Assembly: GCA_025361465.1 (NCBI GenBank)
Contig: JANYAG010000296.1
Span: 1 to 5,383 of the forward strand
DNA length: 5,383 bases
Direction of reading: 5' to 3'
From: Gemmatimonadota bacterium
GTDB taxonomy: Bacteria > Gemmatimonadota > Gemmatimonadetes > Gemmatimonadales > GWC2-71-9
Shown: one piece after another, positions 1-5,383 of the stretch
How positions within the stretch are numbered: the stretch's first letter is position 1
How the letters are laid out: each line of letters starts with the position of its first letter
The notes under the pieces: model-generated
The model's database searches: none
What the model saw: the letters and a program-made list of their open reading frames with translations, nothing else
Told to the model about the DNA's origin: nothing
Program-made: the position numbers and the translations under genes

Positions 1-19
1 GCGAGACGCGGGCCGGGCG

Positions 20-1531
20 TCAGGGCGTGGGTGGCTTCGGAAAGAGGTTCTCCGGTTTCGCCACCTTGACCCCTGCCAGTCGCGGTTCCGCCGCCATCGC
101 CCACGCCGCCTCGGGCGTGCCACCCTGCCCGAGCGCCGCCCAGAGTGCCTGACTCTTCTCCGGCATGAACGGTGACGCCATCACGGCGAGTCGCACCAGA
201 CAGTGCGCCAACGCGGCGAGCACGGCATCGAGCCGGGCATCATCGCCCGCCTTGGCCAGTCCCCACGGCGCACTGGTGGTGATATACCCGTTGGCTTCGG
301 TGACGAGGTTCACGATCTGCTGCGCTGCGACCTTGAGATCGATCGCCGCCATCGCCGCCTTGTAGGCGTGCACGGCGCTCTCGCCGGCGACATCGAGCGA
401 CTCCTGACCGAGGAGTCCTGGCACCACGCCCGCACGGTACTTCTCGATCATCGCCAGCGAACGCGACGCGAGATTGCCGATGCCGTTGGCCAGATCGCTG
501 TCGTATACCGCGTCGAAGCGCTCGAAGGTGAAGTCGCCGTCGTTCTCGAAGCCGACGTCGCGCAGCAGGAACCAGCGCAGCGCATCCGGCCCGTGACGAT
601 CGATCGCCAGGTCGAGCGAAACCGCATTGCCCTCGGACTTGCTGACCTTGGCACCGCCCCATTGCACATAGCCATGCGCCCACACCATCCGGGGCAGCGG
701 CAAGCCGGCGGCCATCAGGATCGCCGGCCAGATGGCGCAGTGGAAGCGGGTGATTCCCTTGCCCACGACATGCAGGTCGGCCGGCCAGATCTCGTCCCAC
801 CCGGCATCGGGAAAACCGGTGGCGCTGAGATAATTCATCAGCGCCTCGAACCAGACGTACACGGTCTGGTCGGCGGTGCCGGGGAAGGGAACGCCCCACG
901 GCAGGCGCGAGCGCGACACCGAGATATCGAGCAGCCCGTCCTCGAGGACGCGCAGCACTTCGTTGCGACGGATGGCCGGCTCGACCCGGAACTGCCCGGC
1001 CTGGATCGCCGCCAGCACGGCATCGCGCCACGCCGAGAGGCGGAAGAAGGTGTTCTGCTCCTTGGTGGGCACCAGCTCGCGCGAGGGATGCTCGATGCAG
1101 CGCATCTCGACCACCTGGCTGCCGGACTTGAACTCCTCGCAGCCGATGCAGTAGAGCCCCTCGTACTCGCCGTCATAGAAGGCGTCGGGGTGGCGCTCGC
1201 GGATCCGCTCGATCAGCGCCGCGACGCCCTTGGCATGCCGCGGCTCGGTGGTCTGGATCCAGTCATCGTGCGAGCAGTGCAGCCGCTTCCAGGTCGAGTC
1301 GAAGCGCTCGCTCAACCGGTCGACCCACACCTGTGGCGCCACGCCCGCCTGTTCGGCCGCCTGCAGCACCTTCTGCGCGTGCTCGTCCATCCCCATCAGG
1401 AAGCGCACCGGCTCGCCCCGCAACCGGTGCCAGCGGGCGATGGCGTCGGCGCCGACCTTCTCGAGTGCATGGCCGAGGTGCGGGTCGCCGTTGGAATAGT
1501 CGATCGCGGTGGTGAGGTAGTACGGCTTCAC
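20..1531 (-). CDS. metG: Methionyl-tRNA synthetase, short form without C-terminal tRNA-binding domain
   Basis: This cytoplasmic class I synthetase charges tRNA-Met with methionine using ATP. The product has 503 residues. Seen: Rossmann fold with HLGH (18-21, the HIGH signature), GMDEHAQK (47-54), a single zinc-knuckle insert with C128, C131, C145 and H148, NEVLRVLEDGLLDISVSR (190-207), YVWFEALMNYLSA (225-237), GKGITRFHCAIWPA (257-270) and KVSKS (295-299, the KMSKS loop). An alpha-helical anticodon-binding domain follows (about 340-480), with NGYITTSAPW (414-423). The chain stops after PENLFPKP, where Thermus and Bacillus enzymes go on into an EMAP-II/Trbp111-like dimerisation domain, so that domain is absent. 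The one-knuckle C/C/C/H insert resembles Thermus MetRS. The GTG start is supported by its RBS and by the family start KPYYLTTAIDY. Several near-invariant motif positions differ from the common consensus, but no frameshift is seen. Confidence 0.96.
   Translation of the reverse strand: MKPYYLTTAIDYSNGDPHLGHALEKVGADAIARWHRLRGEPVRFLMGMDEHAQKVLQAAEQAGVAPQVWVDRLSERFDSTWKRLHCSHDDWIQTTEPRHAKGVAALIERIRERHPDAFYDGEYEGLYCIGCEEFKSGSQVVEMRCIEHPSRELVPTKEQNTFFRLSAWRDAVLAAIQAGQFRVEPAIRRNEVLRVLEDGLLDISVSRSRLPWGVPFPGTADQTVYVWFEALMNYLSATGFPDAGWDEIWPADLHVVGKGITRFHCAIWPAILMAAGLPLPRMVWAHGYVQWGGAKVSKSEGNAVSLDLAIDRHGPDALRWFLLRDVGFENDGDFTFERFDAVYDSDLANGIGNLASRSLAMIEKYRAGVVPGLLGQESLDVAGESAVHAYKAAMAAIDLKVAAQQIVNLVTEANGYITTSAPWGLAKAGDDARLDAVLAALAHCLVRLAVMASPFMPEKSQALWAALGQGGTPEAAWAMAAEPRLAGVKVAKPENLFPKPPTP
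1528..1531 (-). other. ricT-metG 4-nt overlap (GTGA)
   Basis: The metG GTG (1531-1529) overlaps the ricT TGA (1530-1528) in the classic GTGA arrangement, typical of coupled genes in one operon. Both reading frames are supported by homology up to this point. Confidence 0.88.
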
Positions 1532-2637
1532 GAGCTGCTCCTCGGCGGCCGATTGCCGCGGGGTGGCCGGCGTGGGCCATTGCGGGGTGGCTGTGCCGCT
1601 GGAGGTGTTGGCGCAGCGGGCCCGGTTGGCTCGACCGCCGCCGGGGCGCGCTCCATCTCGTCGCGCAGGTCGAGGACCGGGATGGTTCGCGGCCCATGCT
1701 CCTCGCTCCGCAGCGAGACCCGCTCGCGGAAGATGTCGACGGCGATCACCTTCTCGAGTCCCAGCATGGTGCGGACGTTCTTCCCTTCCTTGGGATACCG
1801 TTTGCGCGAGGCGAGGTAGAAGTCGTGCTCGTAGCGGAGGCAGCAGAGCAGTCGGCCGCAGCCGCCGGAGATCTGCGACGGATTGAGCGAGAGATGCTGG
1901 TCCTTGGCGAGGGCCAGGTTCACCGGTCCGGGTTCCGTGAGCCAGGTGCTGCAGCAGAACTCGCGACCGCAGCGGCCGATACCGCCGAGGCGGGCGGCCT
2001 CATCGCGCACACCGATCTGGCGCAACTCGATCCGCGTGCGGAAGGCGCTGGCCAGTTCGCGCACCAGCTTGCGAAAATCCACGCGTCGTTCGGCGGTGAA
2101 GTAGAGCGTCAGCCGGTTGCGGTCCCATTGCCATTCGGCATCGGAGATGCGCATACCGAGCTCGTAGCTCTTGACCCGCTCGACGACCTTGCGGCGGACC
2201 TCGTCCTCCTCGCGGCGGATCTCCTTGTGCTGGTTGATCTCCTCCGCGCTCGCGCGCCGAGCGACCTTGGGCCGCGGGGCCTTTGGCTTGGGCGCCGGGA
2301 CCTCAGGCGCCACCGCGCTTCTTGCTTCTCCCTTCTCGCTTCTCCCTTCTCCTTCTTCGCCACTCGCTTCTCGCGTCTCGCTTCTCCCTTCTCCTTCTTC
2401 ACTCTGCTCGGCGTCAAGTTCAACGACTGTCCCCGCCGGATCCGGCACGCCACATGAGTCGCAGCCGCCGCACTTCGCCAGCGCGGCTTCTCCGGTGGTG
2501 TTGACGTAGCCGAAATCAAGGCCGCGCTCCGCCTCGACGAGGACGGGCTCGTTCAGGCGGAGCGGGGCGTCGGCGTCGAGCCAGTCGTAGAAACCGCGAC
2601 GGTTCCCCTTGAAGCGGACTTCAATGGTTTGTGGCAT
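1528..2637 (-). CDS. ricT: RicT/YaaT-like PSP1-domain protein with an N-terminal insert
   Basis: In Bacillus, RicT joins RicA and RicF in a cytoplasmic Fe-S complex that assists RNase Y-dependent mRNA processing and affects sporulation and competence; the role here is inferred by homology. The product has 369 residues against about 275 in B. subtilis. The core matches closely: start MPQTIEVRFKGN, YFTAERRVDFRKLVREL (179-195), TRIELRQIGVRDEA (201-214), GGIGRCGREFCCST (218-231), AKDQHLSLNP (244-253) and GGCGRLLCCLRYE (258-270). The paired Cys motifs (C223, C228, C229; C260, C265, C266) are kept. Oddities: an extra segment, residues about 50-127, with C56-x2-C59-x2-C62, a 14-residue repeat (80-107) and a PKPKAPRPK linker; and a disordered Pro/Ala/Arg tail (331-369). 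The ATG at 2637 is chosen because the family N-terminus begins there; the frame extends further upstream only as antisense-free read-through inside accA. It overlaps metG by 4 nt. Confidence 0.94.
   Translation of the reverse strand: MPQTIEVRFKGNRRGFYDWLDADAPLRLNEPVLVEAERGLDFGYVNTTGEAALAKCGGCDSCGVPDPAGTVVELDAEQSEEGEGRSETREASGEEGEGRSEKGEARSAVAPEVPAPKPKAPRPKVARRASAEEINQHKEIRREEDEVRRKVVERVKSYELGMRISDAEWQWDRNRLTLYFTAERRVDFRKLVRELASAFRTRIELRQIGVRDEAARLGGIGRCGREFCCSTWLTEPGPVNLALAKDQHLSLNPSQISGGCGRLLCCLRYEHDFYLASRKRYPKEGKNVRTMLGLEKVIAVDIFRERVSLRSEEHGPRTIPVLDLRDEMERAPAAVEPTGPAAPTPPAAQPPRNGPRRPPRGNRPPRSSS
1538..1543 (-). promoter_or_regulatory. Ribosome binding site of metG (GAGGAG)
   Basis: On the minus strand GAGGAG ends 6 nt before the GTG start at 1531, an ideal Shine-Dalgarno spacing. 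It lies inside the last codons of ricT. It supports GTG as the true start and means metG need not rely wholly on coupling to ricT. Confidence 0.8.
2317..2400 (-). repeat. In-frame purine-rich tandem repeat within ricT (2 x 42 nt, 14-nt subunit)
   Basis: Two adjacent 42-nt copies (2400-2359 and 2358-2317) agree at 37 of 42 positions by eye, including a perfect 25-nt block (2376-2400 and 2334-2358). Each copy resolves into units of 14 nt. GAGAAGGGAGAAGC on the coding strand occurs exactly at 2324-2337, 2338-2351 and 2380-2393, with a 12/14 variant at 2366-2379 and more diverged units at 2352-2365 and 2394-2407. Three 14-nt units make 14 codons, so the protein shows a 14-residue repeat, EEGEGRSETREASG then EEGEGRSEKGEARS (residues 80-107). 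The coding strand is almost all purine and uses AGA, CGA, GGA and GAA codons, unlike the GC-ending codons on either side. Confidence 0.9.
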
Positions 2638-2639
2638 CA
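2635..2639 (-). other. accA-ricT stop/start overlap (TGATG)
   Basis: The accA stop TGA (2639-2637) shares one base with the ricT ATG (2637-2635). No strong Shine-Dalgarno sequence lies just upstream; the bases before the overlap read GCGGACGCT. Translation of ricT is therefore likely to depend on ribosomes terminating on accA. The coupling is inferred from the arrangement. Confidence 0.8.
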
Positions 2640-3599
2640 AGCGTCCGCGTAGGCGCCCATGGCCGCGTACTTCTCCTGGCGGCGCTTGAGCAGCTTCTCG
2701 GTGCGCATCCGGCGCAACTCGGTGAGCTGCTTGATCAGGGCCGTGCGCAGCGATTCGCCGGCCGCGTCCGGATCGAAGTGCGCGCCCCCCACCGGCTCGG
2801 CGATGATCTCGTCGACGATGCCGAGGCGCACCAGGTCGTTGGGCGTGAGGCAGAGGGCTTCGGCCGCACGTTCGCGCAGGGTGGCATCTTTCCAGAGGAT
2901 CGCAGCGCATCCCTCGGGTGAAATCACCGAATAGACCGAGTTCTCGAACATCAGGATCCGGTCGGAGACGCCGAGCGCCAGCGCGCCACCCGAGCCGCCC
3001 TCGCCGATGACCACCGAAATGATCGGGGTCGGCAGCACCGACATCTCGAGGATGTTGCGCGCCAGCGCTTCGGACTGGCCGCGCTCCTCGGCGCCCAGGC
3101 CGGGGTAGGCGCCCGGCGTGTCGATCAATGTCACAATCGGTGCCTCGAAGCGCGCGGCGAGTTGCATCAGCCGAAGCGCCTTGCGATAGCCTTCAGGATG
3201 CGGCATCCCGAAGTTGCGCTTGAGGTTCTCCTTGGTGTCGCGCCCCTTCTGGTGGCCGATCACCATCACCGATTGCCCCGCCAGCCGCGCCCAGCCACCG
3301 ACGATCGCGGGATCGTCGCGGAAGAGCCGGTCGCCGTGCAGTTCGATGAAGTCGGTGAAGATCGAGGAGAGGTAGTCGAGCGTGTACGGCCGCCGGGGAT
3401 GGCGCGCCACCATCACCCGCTGCATCGGGGTGAGGCCCAGGTAGATCTCGCTGCGCATGGTGACGAGCTTCTCCTCGAGCGTCAGGATCTCTCCGGCCAC
3501 GTCGAGGTCCTGGTCTCCGGCGATGCGCTTCAGTTCATCGATCTGCCGCTCGAGCTCGCCGAGCGGTTTCTCGAATTCCAGCGTATAGGCGACGGCCAT
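2637..3599 (-). CDS. accA: Acetyl-CoA carboxylase carboxyltransferase subunit alpha
   Basis: AccA pairs with AccD in the cytoplasmic carboxyltransferase that moves CO2 from carboxybiotin to acetyl-CoA, giving malonyl-CoA for fatty-acid synthesis. The protein has 320 residues, against 319 in E. coli, and aligns over its whole length. Seen directly: N-terminal helical segment (about 8-60); ARHPRRPYTLDY (65-76); GHQKGRDTKENLKRNFGMP (115-133); DTPGAYPGLGAEERGQSEA (160-178); the glycine-rich GEGGSGGALALG (199-210) of the crotonase-type fold; and ISPEGCAAILWK (226-237). The C-terminal 25 residues are Lys/Arg-rich helix. The ATG at 3599 gives MAVAYTLEFEKPL, matching the family start. Upstream, a G-rich GGGCGGGG at 3609-3616 overlaps the dnaE end and is only a weak ribosome-binding candidate. 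The 6-nt gap implies cotranscription with dnaE, a pairing also found in E. coli. accD is not in the window. Confidence 0.98.
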   Translation of the reverse strand: MAVAYTLEFEKPLGELERQIDELKRIAGDQDLDVAGEILTLEEKLVTMRSEIYLGLTPMQRVMVARHPRRPYTLDYLSSIFTDFIELHGDRLFRDDPAIVGGWARLAGQSVMVIGHQKGRDTKENLKRNFGMPHPEGYRKALRLMQLAARFEAPIVTLIDTPGAYPGLGAEERGQSEALARNILEMSVLPTPIISVVIGEGGSGGALALGVSDRILMFENSVYSVISPEGCAAILWKDATLRERAAEALCLTPNDLVRLGIVDEIIAEPVGGAHFDPDAAGESLRTALIKQLTELRRMRTEKLLKRRQEKYAAMGAYADA

Positions 3600-3605
3600 C
3601 TGGGA

Positions 3606-5383
3606 TTACCCCGCCCGAATCAAAGTCACAGCGTCGCTCCCGAACATGTCCCGAAGCGCCGCCAGCATCTCTTCCCTGGGATCCACTCGAAGCCGGCGAG
3701 AGCGCAGGCGTGCCGCCGGTCCGCTCCCGTCCGACCAATCAATATAGAGCGAGACCGGACCGGGGTGGGCCTCGCAGAGCCGCGAGGCGGCCTGAAGCGC
3801 CTCCGGACTGGGTGGGGTGGACCCATTCCAGCCGATCGCGATCCCGAGCTCGCCGGAGGCCTCGAGCTCGGCCAGCGTCCGGGCGGCCTCGATGATGAAG
3901 GGCGCCTGATCCTCCGAGCGGTCGCGCGCCGAATAGCCGCCGGTGAGCAGGGTGGCGGCATCCGGGATGATCGCCTGATTGAGCTTGGCCCACGCATCGG
4001 GGAAGACGATCGCCTCGGCGGTGCCGTGGAAGTCCTCCAGGGTGATCCGGGCGTACTCCTTCCCGGTCTTCTTGGAAATCTGTCGCTTGACCGCCGTGAC
4101 CAGCGTCGCGATCGCCACCGGGTGCTCGCTCCACGCCCCCAGCGATGCGGTGGTGCGGGTGCCGAGGAGCTGCACCAGCGAGCGGTAGCGATCGAGCGGG
4201 TGGCCGGAGATGAAGAAGCCGATGATCTCCTTCTCCTTGGCCAGCCGCTCCGCCTCGGTCCACGTGGCCACCTCCGGCAGCGGGTGTCCGGCGGGCGCGG
4301 TGGTGACTGATCCGCCGAAGAGCGAGACCTGGCCCGCCGCCAGTTCGGCCTGATGCAGCTGCGCCTCGCCGAGCGCCTGGTCGATCGCGGCAATCAGCTG
4401 GGCGCGATGGCCGCCGAGGGCGTCGCACGCGCCGGAGCTCACCAGCGACTCGATCACCCGCTTGTTGCAGAGCCGGGTGTCGATCCGGTGGACGAAATCC
4501 GCGAACGAGGTGAACGGCTTCTCGGTGCGGGCCGTGATGATCGACTCGATCGCGCCGGCGCCGACGTTGCGCGCGGCACCCAGGCCGAAACGGATCCGGC
4601 GATCGCTCACGACGGTGAACTTGAAGCCGCTCTCGGTGACATCGGGCGGCAGCACCTCGAGGCCGAGCTCGCGCGCCTCGTTGATGTACTGCACCACCTT
4701 GTCGGTCGAGCCGATTTCGCTCGACAGCAGCGCCGCCATGAACTCGGCCGGATGGTGGGTCTTGAGCCAGGCGGTCTGGTAGGAGAGCACCGAGTAGGCG
4801 ACCGAGTGCGACTTGTTGAAGCCGTAGCGGCCGAAGGTCTCGATCTGTCCGGCGAGTTCGTCGAGCAGCTTCCGGGCATGCCCGAGGGCCAGGCCGCGGG
4901 TGACGAACTTCCCCAGCTCGCGCTTGATCAGCTCGGCGTCCTTCTTGCCCACCGCCTTGCGGAGCACGTCGGCTTCGGCGAGCGTGAAGCCCGCCATGAT
5001 GTTGGCGATCCGCATCACCTGTTCCTGATAGGTGATGACGCCGTAGGTCGACTCGAGGATCGGAACCAGGCTCGGATGCGGATAGGTGACGGCTTCCTGG
5101 CCGAGCTTCCGCTTGATGAACACGAGGTGCATGCCGGCGTCGAGCGGCCCCGGGCGCAGCAGGGCGTTGGCCGCGACCAGGTCGTCGAAGCGGTCGCACT
5201 TCATGTTGCGCAGCGTGTCGGTGGCCAGCGGCGATTCGAACTGGAAGACGCCGGCGGTGCGCCCGCGGCGGAGCATGTCGTAGACCACCGGATCGTCGAG
5301 GGTCAGCGAGTCCATGTCGAGGCGGGTGCCGCTGCGCTTGGCCACCATCTCGACGGCGTCATGGATCACCGTCAGCGTCTTCA
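3606..5383 (-). CDS. dnaE: DNA polymerase III subunit alpha, C-terminal part (5' end outside window)
   Basis: This is the replicative polymerase subunit that extends DNA in the holoenzyme. The frame is open to the window edge: the first complete codons read KTLTVIHDAV, matching the family segment just after the third catalytic Asp (FDFLGL-type motif). The catalytic Asps and PHP domain therefore lie outside. About 591 residues are visible. Counting from the first complete codon: fingers with GVFQFES (44-50), LRPGPL (75-80), YGVITYQEQVM (113-123) and YGFNKSHS (186-193); a helix-hairpin-helix stretch (about 264-285); a clamp-binding QVSLF (351-355); an OB fold (about 421-505); and a short C-terminal domain ending FGSDAVTLIRAG. 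Colinearity with E. coli DnaE to the very end shows the DnaE1 type, not PolC. The stop is TAA, 6 nt before accA. The GTG at 5369 is internal, not a start. No disruption is seen. Confidence 0.97.
   Translation of the reverse strand, partial: KTLTVIHDAVEMVAKRSGTRLDMDSLTLDDPVVYDMLRRGRTAGVFQFESPLATDTLRNMKCDRFDDLVAANALLRPGPLDAGMHLVFIKRKLGQEAVTYPHPSLVPILESTYGVITYQEQVMRIANIMAGFTLAEADVLRKAVGKKDAELIKRELGKFVTRGLALGHARKLLDELAGQIETFGRYGFNKSHSVAYSVLSYQTAWLKTHHPAEFMAALLSSEIGSTDKVVQYINEARELGLEVLPPDVTESGFKFTVVSDRRIRFGLGAARNVGAGAIESIITARTEKPFTSFADFVHRIDTRLCNKRVIESLVSSGACDALGGHRAQLIAAIDQALGEAQLHQAELAAGQVSLFGGSVTTAPAGHPLPEVATWTEAERLAKEKEIIGFFISGHPLDRYRSLVQLLGTRTTASLGAWSEHPVAIATLVTAVKRQISKKTGKEYARITLEDFHGTAEAIVFPDAWAKLNQAIIPDAATLLTGGYSARDRSEDQAPFIIEAARTLAELEASGELGIAIGWNGSTPPSPEALQAASRLCEAHPGPVSLYIDWSDGSGPAARLRSRRLRVDPREEMLAALRDMFGSDAVTLIRAG
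4317..4331 (-). other. Beta-clamp binding motif of DnaE (QVSLF)
   Basis: The coding strand here reads Q-V-S-L-F, which fits the bacterial sliding-clamp consensus QxxLF. It lies between the fingers/HhH region and the OB fold, where E. coli DnaE has its internal clamp motif QADMF. The placement supports a functional processive polymerase. The assignment rests on motif and position only. Confidence 0.85.

Noticed and set aside
203..1819. A 538-codon open frame on the plus strand opposite metG
   Set aside because: It is antisense to a clear metG and the ricT end. Its Arg/Ala/His-rich composition is typical of a GC-rich shadow frame, and no domain is recognisable.
2317..2407. CRISPR array or mobile element
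   Set aside because: Units are directly adjacent without unique spacers, there are no terminal inverted repeats or transposase, and the tract is in frame in ricT.
2638..2910. An N-terminal extension of ricT by 91 codons to an upstream start
   Set aside because: The extension is an alternate frame of accA, Arg/Ala/His-rich and without homology. The family N-terminus begins at the ATG at 2637.
3600..3605. Terminator or promoter between dnaE and accA
   Set aside because: The gap is only 6 nt, with no hairpin plus T-run and no room for a promoter outside coding sequence.
3162..4310. A 382-codon plus-strand open frame opposite accA and dnaE
   Set aside because: It crosses two well-conserved genes in antisense, lacks recognisable motifs and has shadow-like composition.
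5367..5369. GTG as a possible dnaE start
   Set aside because: The frame continues upstream as KTLT, matching the conserved LGLKTLT segment of DnaE, so this is an internal valine codon.

Overview
The window holds part of a GC-rich bacterial chromosome. Four housekeeping genes, all on the minus strand, fill it almost completely: dnaE (5' part outside the window), accA, ricT (a PSP1-domain protein) and metG. The organism cannot be fixed from this stretch. High GC, a RicT homologue and a short Thermus/Firmicutes-like MetRS argue against a typical gammaproteobacterium. A deep-branching, GC-rich phylum such as Gemmatimonadota is plausible, but that is an impression and not a demonstrated placement.

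Layout in transcription order (high to low coordinates): the C-terminal ~591 residues of DNA polymerase III alpha (5383-3606), beginning just after the site of the third catalytic Asp; a 6-nt gap; accA, carboxyltransferase alpha subunit of acetyl-CoA carboxylase (3599-2637); a TGATG stop/start overlap; ricT (2637-1528); a GTGA stop/start overlap; metG with a GTG start (1531-20). Only 19 bases follow metG. No promoter, terminator, RNA gene, CRISPR array or insertion sequence is visible. The spacing implies one transcriptional unit with translational coupling, joining replication, fatty-acid synthesis, a RicT-type regulator and tRNA charging. dnaE-accA is a widely conserved pair, and ricT and metG are near neighbours in Bacillus.

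The unusual part is inside ricT. Compared with Bacillus RicT, the protein carries about 60 extra residues after its N-terminal beta-rich part. This insert has a CxxCxxC motif, then a purine-rich tract built from a 14-nt unit phased into two 42-nt (14-codon) in-frame copies, then a Pro/Lys linker. The tract uses AGA, GGA and GAA codons unlike the flanking sequence, which suggests a simple repeat recruited into the gene. MetG also differs from the common consensus at several active-site motifs. I see no evidence for a wholly new multi-gene system here.
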